The notes beneath the pieces are model-generated. The model was not told where the DNA came from. It did no database searches and saw nothing but the letters and a program-made list of their open reading frames with translations. Below, piece by piece: positions 42,324 through 51,137 of a stretch of DNA of 64,000 nucleotides. Location: contig JAGLME010000004.1 in NCBI GenBank assembly GCA_023140195.1, positions 72,578 through 136,577 on the forward strand, in the 5' to 3' direction. The position numbers and the translations under genes were made by a program. The stretch is from Thermoplasmata archaeon. Its GTDB lineage: Archaea > Thermoplasmatota > Thermoplasmata > RBG-16-68-12 > SOIM01. The first letter of the stretch is position 1, and each line of letters starts with the position of its first letter.

Positions 42324-43352
42324 TCACAACCTGGTCGGGGATCCCGAATCGTCCGGGTAATACATCCTCTTGCGGCCATCCTTCCGCACCTGCACGAGGC
42401 CTTTCCTGGCTAGTATCCTGAGATTGTAGCTTGCGACCTGCTGACTTATCCCAAGGTCCTCAGCGATGTCCTTCTGGGTCGGGGCCGGCCTGCGCCTCAA
42501 AGCGGCAAGAATGGTGATCTGCATGTCGCTCAGTTTGACGCCCTTGTCCCGAGGGAACTTCATCTCAATGGGATAGAAACGCCTGTAGATGCTCTCCTTC
42601 CTTGATTTGATGAATCCCTGGACCTCCAATGTCCTAAGATGGTAGGACAGCGTACCGTTCGTAACCTGCAACTTCTCCCTAATCGAGTTATAATGTTTGC
42701 CCGGGTTGGAGACGATGTATTGGTAGATCTGACCCCGAACGAAATGGTCCAGGACCTCGTCCTTCTTTATCCTCGAGTACAACGGGAAGGCGAAGATGTT
42801 GAAGAGCGAGAAGCCGGCGGATTCAGTGCTCGCGACGGCCATGGATGCGAAGGCTGCAAAAAGCGCTCCCAGCTGGAAGTACACGAAAGGGATTTCCTCC
42901 TCTTCCTCTTCTGGGGGCGGAACGACGATGAAAATCTTGATGGAATCGTTCACTTTTTTCGAATCAAGAGCATCAGCAGAAGCAAGGACGGTGAAGTTGC
43001 CACCAACATCGTCCGCCGTCTCGAACTCAGCCCACCAGATTCCCGTTTCATTTGCCGTTGTCAGATTAAGGTACTGGGTCCCGTGGGGATCTTCCATAGT
43101 GACGGACACATACGTACCATTCACATCTTCTCCTTCAACCAGGCCTTGAAGAAGAAAGACCAATCCTGCCTCATACGTCTCACCGTTGGAGAGGAATGAA
43201 ACAACGTAGAAATTCTGTGGGCTTCCGGCAATGTCGGGAATTGACCTTGAGACACCTTGAGATGATGCACTCGATTCTTGAGGTATGAGAAACAGCGAGA
43301 GGGCTAGAACAAAGGCAACACTGACAGTGATAATGACCACGTTGGGTCGCAT
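42324..43352 (-). CDS. Membrane-tethered winged-helix regulator with an extracellular Ig-like domain
   Basis: 342 residues. A signal/anchor helix (about 4-24) is followed by an outer beta-sandwich-like domain (about 45-150), an acidic PPPEEEEEE linker and a membrane region (about 163-200). Two cytoplasmic winged-helix domains follow (about 205-270 with NSIREKLQVTNGTLSYHLRTLEVQGFI, and 280-335 with TQKDIAEDLGISQQVASYNLRILARKGLVQV), both of ArsR/MarR style. It looks like a one-component sensor that carries an outside signal to DNA. The start is the ATG at 43352 after GAGAGGA. It lies between the two peptide-binding genes, so these are its likely targets. Confidence 0.85.
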   Translation of the reverse strand: MRPNVVIITVSVAFVLALSLFLIPQESSASSQGVSRSIPDIAGSPQNFYVVSFLSNGETYEAGLVFLLQGLVEGEDVNGTYVSVTMEDPHGTQYLNLTTANETGIWWAEFETADDVGGNFTVLASADALDSKKVNDSIKIFIVVPPPEEEEEEIPFVYFQLGALFAAFASMAVASTESAGFSLFNIFAFPLYSRIKKDEVLDHFVRGQIYQYIVSNPGKHYNSIREKLQVTNGTLSYHLRTLEVQGFIKSRKESIYRRFYPIEMKFPRDKGVKLSDMQITILAALRRRPAPTQKDIAEDLGISQQVASYNLRILARKGLVQVRKDGRKRMYYPDDSGSPTRL

Positions 43353-43385
43353 TATTTCCTCTCTGAGAACATATTGGTCTTGCGA

Positions 43386-43393
43386 ACTATATA
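43386..43393 (-). promoter_or_regulatory. TATA box of the tethered regulator
   Basis: CTTATATA on the minus strand predicts transcription start near 43364, about 12 bases before the ATG at 43352. Confidence 0.45.
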
Positions 43394-43423
43394 AGCTCAT
43401 TTGTAGGGGCTTTTGTGTGATAT

Positions 43424-46400
43424 TTAATCCTTGTGTTCTTCCTCTGGGGTTGAGATTGTGGGTTCTTCGAGAGATTCTGCCTCTTCAGTTGATTCGTCGG
43501 ATTCGGTTCTCTTTCTTGCCTTTGCCACCAAAATGAGAGAAGCGACCAACAGGACTACGATGACAGCAATCAAGCCCAGCCAACCAATGATAGGCAGTAT
43601 TCCTCCACACTCGGTCCCATCTGGACAATCTGTAACAACTTCATTGTCGACTGTGAAGGGGATTTCGAGTGTCGTTGAATAATCAGTACCATCATAGGCC
43701 CTCAATTGGAGCGTGTGGTTTCCGTTCTCAAGATCAAAGGTATTCAACAAGAAACTCCAGCGTGATGTGCCAGTTGCGTTCAGCCAATTGCCACCATCGA
43801 TCCGAACTTCAACCCTGATGATCTCGTCATTCCCATCCTCATCGCTGGCATCTCCTGTGATGTTAACCTCTCCAGATAGTTCCTGACCCGGGGAGATTGA
43901 AATCGCGGAGATGGAAGGAGGTTCATTCCGGTCTACGACGACAGTGACCGAAGCAATCGAGGAATACTCAGTCCCGTCATAGGACCGTGCAAATATCGTA
44001 TGGGTGTCTTCAGACAGGTTGGTGGTGTTAAGACTGAAACTCCAGCTCGTTGTTCCACTGGCAGTTTCCCAGCTCCCTCCATCGATCCTGACTTCCACGA
44101 TCACCAATTGTGAGTTTCCATCAGGGTCGTCAGCACTTCCAGAAACGAGAACCACTCCAGTGAGAGTTTGACCTGGGGAAAAGGAGGTAATTGACACATT
44201 TGGCTTTCGATTGTTCTTGACGGTCAGAAACAGACTCTCGACGGCGCTATCATAGCCCGGCTTCTGAGCGATAATCGAAATGAGATATTGAGTGTGACCA
44301 GTAACATTGGGAGCGAAGAATATAACGCCCGGTAGGCCACTGATGAAGCCGTTTGCGTCCGTGACCCCGCTACTGGGATTGATCGTCGCCGGAGGGGTTG
44401 AATTGATGTAGACATTCGCACCAGTGGCCGGGTTCTGGTCTTGGTCAACAACCTGAATCTCAATAGAGGCTGAACTCCCTTCGGGCACCAAGTCTCCATC
44501 GGGCAAATCGATCAGTAGAGAGAGAAAGTTCTCGCCAACTCGGTGAACCACGATAGTCTCTGTGGCATTTCTAGATTCATTATATCCGGGATGATTGGCC
44601 CAGGCATAGATGAAGACTGTTCTTGCTGTGTCGTTAGCTGCAAGAGTGGGCGGGACATAGGTCACAACCAAGTCCCCGTTCGTATCCGTCTGTCCACTCA
44701 CCAGGTTCGACCTCTGAGGACCAAGCACGAATTCCCCGCAAAAAGGATCGACATAGACACTGACCGTTGCACCCAAAAGGGCATTCCCATTGGTGTCAGT
44801 GACGGTTGCTGTGAAAGTAGCTGTGCTGTCCGTCGTCACATCGGTCTGAATTGAAGTCGTGATTCGAAGGGGGTCGGACGGTGGTTCATGAATGCCCAGC
44901 CATGACCAGTAACTGTAGATGCTTCCATATGACCCAACGGTCCAGTTGACAAATCTGTCTGACCTGTACGCCTCGATGTTCGTTCTGAAGTACAGAACGT
45001 CGTATGGTCGGTCATAGGCCAGCACACCCTGTGCCTTCTTGATGAGGTCGACCTGTTTCTGTGGATCGATCTCTTCTCTGGCATTAAGTATCAGCTGGTC
45101 GAACTCGTCGCTCTGATATCCAGGATAGTTCTGACCCTGGGCCGCATTCCTTGAGTAGAAGAAGGCGTGGAAGTAATCCGGCGGATCCGAACCTATCCTC
45201 CATCCGAGGATGAACATCTGGAAGTCTCGCGCGTTAATTCTCATTACGATCTCACCAAAGGCGGTTGGAACCGATCTGGCATTTATCCCAGCACTGTTCA
45301 TCGCATGTGCAATGAGAGTTCCGGCGGCGGCCCTGATCGGATCGTAGTCGGCGTTGGGGGTCAATATCTCTATCTCGCTGTTCCCCACCACCGAGAATGA
45401 CCTGCACCCACTCGGGTTCGCATTAGTGCACGGACCGTCCGTGGAGGAATCCCATGGATCGTAGGTGTCAAGCAAAACGTCTGCCGCGGAGAGGTCGTAC
45501 GCGAATTGGGGCAGTGAGCTGTTGTACCATCTAGCCAACGTCGGGCTCACAGGACCGTCGGCAACGATGCCGTAGTTCTGAAGCAGGCTGGTGACGATCG
45601 TCTTCTTGTCGATCAGGTGCGCAACGGCCTGTCGGAAGTTCTTGCCCACATCAGGGTTCCTTGGATCTCCGCCTTGGTATCCGAAAGGCTCACCTCTCAT
45701 ATTATAAGATAGAAAGGAGAACCCTTTGGGTGACGTTGAAACAACACTGATGTTGTGATCGTTGAGAAGTTCTGGAACGAGCACCGGTGGGATCGACCAT
45801 GCGATGTAGTCGATGTCCCCGCTCCTGAGGGCGAAGACGGCTGTCTGGGTGGTCTTGAACACTTTGAAGAGCATTCCCTCGATGTATGGCTTGTGGAGAT
45901 AGGATTCGCCAACGAAATAGTCGTCGTTTCTGTCCAGACTTGTGAACTGTCCTGGCACCCATCTGTCAAATGTAAAGGGCCCTGTTCCGATTACGTATTC
46001 GTCAGGAATGTCCCAGCTCTCGGCAAGACTGAAGTCGAACTTTCTGGAATCGCTCTCGGGCACGCCGTTCCCGGTAACGGGATCGTATGCGATACCGAAG
46101 GAGTCCATGGCGGATCCGTCTATGTTCTTGTGAATGCCGCACTTGAAGGTTGAGGTATCCTTCTCATAGATGCAACCAGTACCCTCCCAGAGATAGGCGG
46201 GTAGGAGGGTCCGAGACAAGGTATTTCGGAAGAAATCCCAGTATGGAGCTTGTTGCTTGAAATGAACGGCAGCTCTCAGGCTCGTGTTGTAGCTGGGGTC
46301 AGAGTAGTCCTTGTTAATCGCCCAGTCGGCAGTAGGCGTGAATCCGCTCAGCTTGTTGAGATGCAGCCATCTTATGATGCTGTAGTTCGATCCAGGCAGG

Positions 46401-46882
46401 TTGTTCCGGTCCTTCAATACGTCCAGTGAGATGGTCCTTGGGTCCTTTGCGAACATGTGGTACGTGAACAGAAGATCCTCAATGGTCGCCTGATATCCAT
46501 CATGGAACATGACGCCGTTGAAATCGTAAAAGGCAGTCACTTCCAGAGGTTTTCCGAGATTGCTGGTGAAGACCCCATATTCGTTGTCGTCGAATACACC
46601 GTCCCCATCCACGTCCGTTCCTTTCAATATGTAGGGTTTCACCTCTTCTGTCTTGGGATCGGACTTGGTTACGGAGTCGTAGACTGGATCAAGAACATTG
46701 TGGGTCCATATGTCATTCGCTGCGAGTATGTTCCGGGTCTTGGGTTCGTCTAGGCATCCGACGTCCAATATGGTGTCTCCTTGGGCAATGACTTCATCCG
46801 AGTTGAGCACGGCGAAACTGCCGAATAGCATGAAGCAACTCAGAACCGAGACGAGAATGCGCCGGCCAATTATTCTGCCCAT
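43424..46882 (-). CDS. Peptide-binding protein (SBP family 5), membrane-anchored, copy 2
   Basis: 1152 residues: signal peptide (about 1-33, opening MGRIIGRR), family 5 binding domain (about 35-655), two Ig-like domains similar to those of copy 1 (about 680-890), then two further related units of about 95 residues (about 895-1090, each with a SxSPGQxLxG...VEVRIDGGxW core), a membrane helix (about 1103-1125) and an acidic Glu/Ser tail. Copy 1 lacks the two extra units and has a basic tail. Long stretches of DNA are almost identical between the copies. GGAGG lies about eight bases before the ATG. Confidence 0.9.
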   Translation of the reverse strand: MGRIIGRRILVSVLSCFMLFGSFAVLNSDEVIAQGDTILDVGCLDEPKTRNILAANDIWTHNVLDPVYDSVTKSDPKTEEVKPYILKGTDVDGDGVFDDNEYGVFTSNLGKPLEVTAFYDFNGVMFHDGYQATIEDLLFTYHMFAKDPRTISLDVLKDRNNLPGSNYSIIRWLHLNKLSGFTPTADWAINKDYSDPSYNTSLRAAVHFKQQAPYWDFFRNTLSRTLLPAYLWEGTGCIYEKDTSTFKCGIHKNIDGSAMDSFGIAYDPVTGNGVPESDSRKFDFSLAESWDIPDEYVIGTGPFTFDRWVPGQFTSLDRNDDYFVGESYLHKPYIEGMLFKVFKTTQTAVFALRSGDIDYIAWSIPPVLVPELLNDHNISVVSTSPKGFSFLSYNMRGEPFGYQGGDPRNPDVGKNFRQAVAHLIDKKTIVTSLLQNYGIVADGPVSPTLARWYNSSLPQFAYDLSAADVLLDTYDPWDSSTDGPCTNANPSGCRSFSVVGNSEIEILTPNADYDPIRAAAGTLIAHAMNSAGINARSVPTAFGEIVMRINARDFQMFILGWRIGSDPPDYFHAFFYSRNAAQGQNYPGYQSDEFDQLILNAREEIDPQKQVDLIKKAQGVLAYDRPYDVLYFRTNIEAYRSDRFVNWTVGSYGSIYSYWSWLGIHEPPSDPLRITTSIQTDVTTDSTATFTATVTDTNGNALLGATVSVYVDPFCGEFVLGPQRSNLVSGQTDTNGDLVVTYVPPTLAANDTARTVFIYAWANHPGYNESRNATETIVVHRVGENFLSLLIDLPDGDLVPEGSSASIEIQVVDQDQNPATGANVYINSTPPATINPSSGVTDANGFISGLPGVIFFAPNVTGHTQYLISIIAQKPGYDSAVESLFLTVKNNRKPNVSITSFSPGQTLTGVVLVSGSADDPDGNSQLVIVEVRIDGGSWETASGTTSWSFSLNTTNLSEDTHTIFARSYDGTEYSSIASVTVVVDRNEPPSISAISISPGQELSGEVNITGDASDEDGNDEIIRVEVRIDGGNWLNATGTSRWSFLLNTFDLENGNHTLQLRAYDGTDYSTTLEIPFTVDNEVVTDCPDGTECGGILPIIGWLGLIAVIVVLLVASLILVAKARKRTESDESTEEAESLEEPTISTPEEEHKD

Positions 46883-46923
46883 TATTCTTCCCTCCGTGAC
46901 AACCTCCTTAGGTCACAGCAAAT

Positions 46924-46940
46924 CTCAAATCACGTTTGAG
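46924..46940. promoter_or_regulatory. Perfect inverted repeat at the SBP copy 2 promoter
   Basis: CTCAAA-tcacg-TTTGAG lies between the minus-strand TATA box (46942-46949) and the predicted transcription start near 46919. A protein bound here would block the promoter. It does not match the palindrome upstream of copy 1. Confidence 0.45.
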
Positions 46941-46941
46941 A

Positions 46942-46949
46942 ATATATAG
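46942..46949 (-). promoter_or_regulatory. TATA box of SBP copy 2
   Basis: CTATATAT on the minus strand, about 60 bases before the ATG at 46882, predicts a leader of about 37 bases that holds the GGAGG ribosome site. Confidence 0.5.
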
Positions 46950-47070
46950 CCTTTCCTATGACGCATCAGGAATCCGCTGGCCCATGCCTTTGCGTGAAAA
47001 TCATCGAAACATATCTCAGCCAAATCTATTAGTACCCAGTGCACGATTTGAAGGCGAGTGTAGATTCTAG

Positions 47071-48066
47071 ATGGATATTGAACGGCAAAACACCTGCAGG
47101 CACTGCGGCGTGGAGCTCGATGATACTTCGACCTGTCCTCTGTGCGGCGAGTTCTACGGTGTGTCCAAGACTGGAACCACTCCGATCCCCGTCAGATCGC
47201 AACTGCCGACAACGATGATCACAGATGAGAGCGGTTGCATGGTATGCGGCCACATAATGGACGACGATGCTACCACCTGCCCCATGTGCAACAGCCCCAT
47301 TCTGTCAGAAGAGGAGAACGAACCCGAGTTCCGTTGTCCGGTGTGTGAGAATCCATTAGAGATGAACGCCGTCGTCTGCTCCTTCTGCGAGGTCGCCCTT
47401 CAAGGAAAGGAGGAAGAGAAGAAGGAGATGAGCTATGGGTGTCCAGCGTGTCAGGAAACAATGCAGATCGATGATCATCAATGTAAGAAATGCGGGGCAA
47501 AGATATGGTTGGACCTGGAGGAGGAAGTGCGCAGGATCGAAGAATACCGGTGTCCGATGTGCGATGAGGTCGCGCAAGAGGATTCCGAGAAATGTGCCAA
47601 GTGCGGCGCGGACATTTGGATGAGAGATGAGGACGCCCTCAAAGAGGAGGCCACGTCCAAGTTGGAGGAGGCGGTGACCCAGATCAAGATCGAGAAGGAA
47701 GAGACTAGTTCCGACCTCTCGAACGCCATAAGGTTTCTGACGGTCGCACGGGAGGCAATGGACTTGAATGACTACGGAAGAGCATCAAGGTGCGCCTCGC
47801 TCAGCCTGGACCTTGCCAGGTCCGCGGGGTTCCAAAAGAGATTGCTGGTTGATGCGCTGCAGAGAGCGGAGAATACGGTGACCCTGGTCAACAAAAAGGG
47901 CGGGGATGTGGTCAAGGCGATGGAACTTCTGGAGAGCTCCAAGGACGAGGTCCGGAAAGGCAACTACAGGAAGGCGCTGAAGATGGCCATAAGGGGAAAG
48001 GTGCTCGCCGAGTCCACGATCGGTCAAGAAGCCGTTCTGATGATAGATGCTGACAGTCTTGAATGA
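47071..48066 (+). CDS. Multi-zinc-ribbon protein with helical C-terminus
   Basis: 331 residues. Ten CxxC pairs form five double zinc ribbons (about 8-195): CRHCG/CPLCG, CMVCG/CPMCN, CPVCE/CSFCE, CPACQ/CKKCG, CPMCD/CAKCG. A helical region follows (about 205-325) with repeats of about 40 residues (LEEAVTQIKIEKEE, KAMELLESSKDEVRKGNYRKALKMA). Such ribbon-plus-coil proteins are frequent in Thermoplasmatota and likely act in protein or nucleic acid contacts; no specific function is known. The next gene encodes a smaller relative. Confidence 0.75.
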   Translation: MDIERQNTCRHCGVELDDTSTCPLCGEFYGVSKTGTTPIPVRSQLPTTMITDESGCMVCGHIMDDDATTCPMCNSPILSEEENEPEFRCPVCENPLEMNAVVCSFCEVALQGKEEEKKEMSYGCPACQETMQIDDHQCKKCGAKIWLDLEEEVRRIEEYRCPMCDEVAQEDSEKCAKCGADIWMRDEDALKEEATSKLEEAVTQIKIEKEETSSDLSNAIRFLTVAREAMDLNDYGRASRCASLSLDLARSAGFQKRLLVDALQRAENTVTLVNKKGGDVVKAMELLESSKDEVRKGNYRKALKMAIRGKVLAESTIGQEAVLMIDADSLE

Positions 48067-48178
48067 AATATCACCTCATGATAGGTATTTGTTAATGGAG
48101 TTGTGAAACTGTCCTCAATTGGACATAATCATATTGAATCGTTCCAAAGAATACTTATTGATAGGATTACAGATTGTT

Positions 48179-48790
48179 ATGGAAGGTGAGGAGTGGGATA
48201 TAGGAGGTAGGTGGGAAGCTTTGGAAGAGCACTACATTACGGTTCTTCATTGTCCGGGTTGCAGCGAACAGCTCGAAGATCTCGATGTCGTGTGCCCATG
48301 GTGCGGCGCCAAGGTCAGAGAGGCCGCCAAGTTTTCCAAGGAGAAGGACCCCAATATACGTGAGTACAGGCTGATAGTCGAGGGCGCGATGGCATATGCC
48401 ATGACCATCATTGCCAACGGCAAGAGGAATGGTGCCGTGTTCCCCGCCGCGGAGGTCCTACTGGCGAGGGCAAAGGTCGCGCTTTCGGAGAATGAGTACC
48501 CGGTGGCGCTGGAGATGGCTTCCCGTGGCGGTCAAGAAGCCGAGGTCATCGCGAGGCAGTTCGATGCTTTGCTCCTTCGACTGGGGAGAGCCGAGAGGAA
48601 GATCAACCTTGCGAGCGAAGCTGGGGGAAATGTGGAAGATGCACTGGGACTCTTGGAGAAGGCCAGGGTCGAGATGGAGAAGGGTGAATACAGAAATGCG
48701 ATCAAGTTCTCCATACGCAGTTCGGCCAATGCGGACAAATCCCGTATGATGCATGACGCCTGGAAGGTGGAGGTCGGGGACTACCTCTGA
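48179..48790 (+). CDS. Zinc-ribbon protein with helical repeats
   Basis: 203 residues related to the preceding gene product. It has one double zinc ribbon (CPGCSEQ...CPWCGAK, about 26-45) and the same type of helical repeats (AVFPAAEVLLARAKVALSENEYPVALEMA, DALGLLEKARVEMEKGEYRNAIKFS). The track starts at a TTG 20 codons earlier; the ATG at 48179 lies about 24 bases after the centre of TACTTATT and has no ribosome site, which suits a leaderless start. Function unknown. Confidence 0.7.
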   Translation: MEGEEWDIGGRWEALEEHYITVLHCPGCSEQLEDLDVVCPWCGAKVREAAKFSKEKDPNIREYRLIVEGAMAYAMTIIANGKRNGAVFPAAEVLLARAKVALSENEYPVALEMASRGGQEAEVIARQFDALLLRLGRAERKINLASEAGGNVEDALGLLEKARVEMEKGEYRNAIKFSIRSSANADKSRMMHDAWKVEVGDYL

Positions 48791-48844
48791 AGCCGATTGG
48801 GCAAATCTTTTCTATTTCATTCCGTTTCACTAACCGGGTTTCCG

Positions 48845-49306
48845 ATGGCGCATGCGATTGTTCCCTTTCCCGAGGTCTGCACGGGCTGTAGATTGTGCGA
48901 GATGGTCTGTTCTGTGTGGCATGAGGATGTTTTCAATACGACGAAATCCAGGATAAGAATCACAAAGAAGGGCGTCAGGTTGGACGTGCCCATCGTCTGC
49001 ACCCAGGGGAATGCATGTGAGCAGGAATGTGCCGCGGTCTGTCCGGTCGACTGCATCAGAGTGGTCGAGGGAACCGCCATCGAAGTGGTGGAGGATGAGT
49101 GCACCGGCTGCGAGGCGTGCATCGAAGCATGTCCTTTCGACTGCATCTGGATGAAGGAGGATCTTGCGACCAAGTGCGACCTGTGCCACGGCGACCCGAT
49201 GTGCGTCAAGTTCTGCCCGATACAAGCTGTGCAATACCTGGACGGTTCTGAAGGGGGAGTGAGCGAGAAATGGACAGAGGCCAGAAGGCTCTCGGGAGGT
49301 GATTGA
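48845..49306 (+). CDS. Four-cluster ferredoxin, partner of AOR
   Basis: 153 residues with four [4Fe-4S] motifs: CTGCRLCEMVCS, CTQGNACEQECAAVCP, CTGCEACIEACP and CDLCHGDPMCVKFCP. The arrangement is that of DmsB/HycB-type electron transfer proteins. Its stop is one base before the AOR start, so it is very probably the electron acceptor of the oxidoreductase. The track's TTG start at 48797 adds 16 residues of no family character; the ATG at 48845 begins the conserved part. Confidence 0.88.
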   Translation: MAHAIVPFPEVCTGCRLCEMVCSVWHEDVFNTTKSRIRITKKGVRLDVPIVCTQGNACEQECAAVCPVDCIRVVEGTAIEVVEDECTGCEACIEACPFDCIWMKEDLATKCDLCHGDPMCVKFCPIQAVQYLDGSEGGVSEKWTEARRLSGGD

Positions 49307-49307
49307 A

Positions 49308-51137
49308 GTGAAGGGCTACGGTGGAAGCATCCTGCATGTGGACCTCGGCACGGGCACGATTTCCAAAGAGGCTCTGCCAGATGAGATGGTCAAGAAGTAC
49401 CTGGGCGGGGCCGGATTCGCTGTCAGGCTTCTTTACGACAGGTCGCAGCCTAAGCATGACGCCTTCGACCCATCAAACCCGCTCATAGTGACACCGGGGC
49501 TCTTCGACGGGTTCGGGGTGCCAACGGGCGGCAAGGTCGTCTTCTGCACAAAGTCACCGCTCACAGGTCTGATAGGAGATTCGGTCATGGGCGGGAGCAT
49601 AGGGTCGGAGCTCAAACATGCTGGATATGACGCGTTGGTCATCACCGGCAGAGCCAAGGAGCCCTCATATCTGCTCATAGACAATGATGATGTGGAGATC
49701 AAGGATGCATCGGATCTATGGGGGTCGACGGTGCCAGTTACGGCCGAGACGGTCAAGGAGAGGGAGGGCGACGTCAAGGTCGCATCCATTGGACCCGCCG
49801 GAGAGAATCTGGTGAGATACGCATGCGTTGACTGTGATGACAGGCAGGCGGGTAGGGCCGGTGTGGGCGCGGTGATGGGATCCAAGAATCTCAAGGCGAT
49901 AGCCGTTCGGGGCACAAAGGACCTCGTTCCGCATGACCCGAAGGCCTTGCTGGACCTCAGCCTGGAATACATAGACAAGATGACCGAGAGCTCCGCGTAC
50001 GAATCGGACACCAAGTACGGGACAGGGGAGTTCTTGGAGTGGATAAATGCCGACCGAGGCGTCTTCCCGACGCGGAACTGGAGAGAGGGGATGTTCGACG
50101 AAAGAAAGGAGATCGACCCTTACCACTGGGCTCCAATATACATGAAGAAGAACAAGGCTTGCTTCTCGTGTTCTAAGCCCTGCGGCAGATTGTTCACCAT
50201 CGACGAAGGGAAATTCGCGGGACTGGCAATCGATGGAATCGAATACGAGACCTTGTACTCCCTGGGGGGAGTGTGCGGGACGGGTGACATAGAGACGGTC
50301 GCGAAGGGAAACGAGATCTGCGACTACGAAGGCATGGACACGATATCGGCCGGAGATGCGATCGGGTTCGCCATGGACCTGTATGAGAACGGGATACTGA
50401 CAAGAGAAGAAACGGGCGGGATGGACCTGAACTTCGGGAACTCGGATGCTGAGCTTAGGTTGCTGGAGATGATCGCCAAGAGAGAAGGCCTGGGTGACAT
50501 ACTGGCCGACGGAGTCAAGATGGCTGCCGAGAGGATCGGAAAGGGCGCCGACAAGTATGCGGTCCACGTGAAGGGGATGGAGCCTCCGGCCTACGATGTA
50601 AGGGGGATCAAGGGAATGGCCCTGGCCTTCATGACCTCGACACGGGGTGCATGCCATCTGAGGACGTGCGCATATGCGCTCGAGCTCACCGGGAAGTTCT
50701 GGAAGTTCAAGGATGTGGACAGGTTCTCATCCGAGGGAAAGGGCGAAGAGATAACGGACATGGAGGACCTGGTGGTTCTGTACGACGCTTTGGGCGTGTG
50801 CAAGTTCTCCAGGGGATATTTCTTTGCAGAGGGGTTCACGGATGTTCTGAAGGCGGTGACGGGAGCGGAGATCAGCGAAGAAGAGCTGCTCACGACGGGT
50901 GAGAGGATAAACAACCTGAAACAACTTTACAACCTGCGAGAGGGTATGACCAGGCAGGATTACGTTCTGCCAGAGAAGATAACGAGCGTACCCATACCGG
51001 AAGGAGAATCGAAAGGGCACCTGGTGACAGTGGAGGAGATGGACAAAATGCTGGAGGACTATTTTATCGCCAGAGGGTGGGGTCCGAACTCTGTTCCCAC
51101 TAGAGAAAAACTGAATGAACTTGGCATAGATTTCTGA
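49308..51137 (+). CDS. aor: Aldehyde ferredoxin oxidoreductase (tungstopterin)
   Basis: 609 residues, the family norm. It oxidises aldehydes to acids with ferredoxin as acceptor, using a tungsten or molybdenum bis-pterin and one [4Fe-4S] cluster. The opening GYGGSILHVDLGTG, the pterin segment AGRAGVGAVMGSKNLKAIAVRG (near residue 185) and the cluster ligands CFSCSKPC (near 285) with a distal Cys in LGVCKFSRGYF (near 500) are present. The GTG at 49308 is used because GGGAGGTGA ends five bases upstream; the track GTG lies inside that ribosome site. Role: removal of aldehydes from amino acid fermentation, by inference. Confidence 0.93.
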   Translation: MKGYGGSILHVDLGTGTISKEALPDEMVKKYLGGAGFAVRLLYDRSQPKHDAFDPSNPLIVTPGLFDGFGVPTGGKVVFCTKSPLTGLIGDSVMGGSIGSELKHAGYDALVITGRAKEPSYLLIDNDDVEIKDASDLWGSTVPVTAETVKEREGDVKVASIGPAGENLVRYACVDCDDRQAGRAGVGAVMGSKNLKAIAVRGTKDLVPHDPKALLDLSLEYIDKMTESSAYESDTKYGTGEFLEWINADRGVFPTRNWREGMFDERKEIDPYHWAPIYMKKNKACFSCSKPCGRLFTIDEGKFAGLAIDGIEYETLYSLGGVCGTGDIETVAKGNEICDYEGMDTISAGDAIGFAMDLYENGILTREETGGMDLNFGNSDAELRLLEMIAKREGLGDILADGVKMAAERIGKGADKYAVHVKGMEPPAYDVRGIKGMALAFMTSTRGACHLRTCAYALELTGKFWKFKDVDRFSSEGKGEEITDMEDLVVLYDALGVCKFSRGYFFAEGFTDVLKAVTGAEISEEELLTTGERINNLKQLYNLREGMTRQDYVLPEKITSVPIPEGESKGHLVTVEEMDKMLEDYFIARGWGPNSVPTREKLNELGIDF

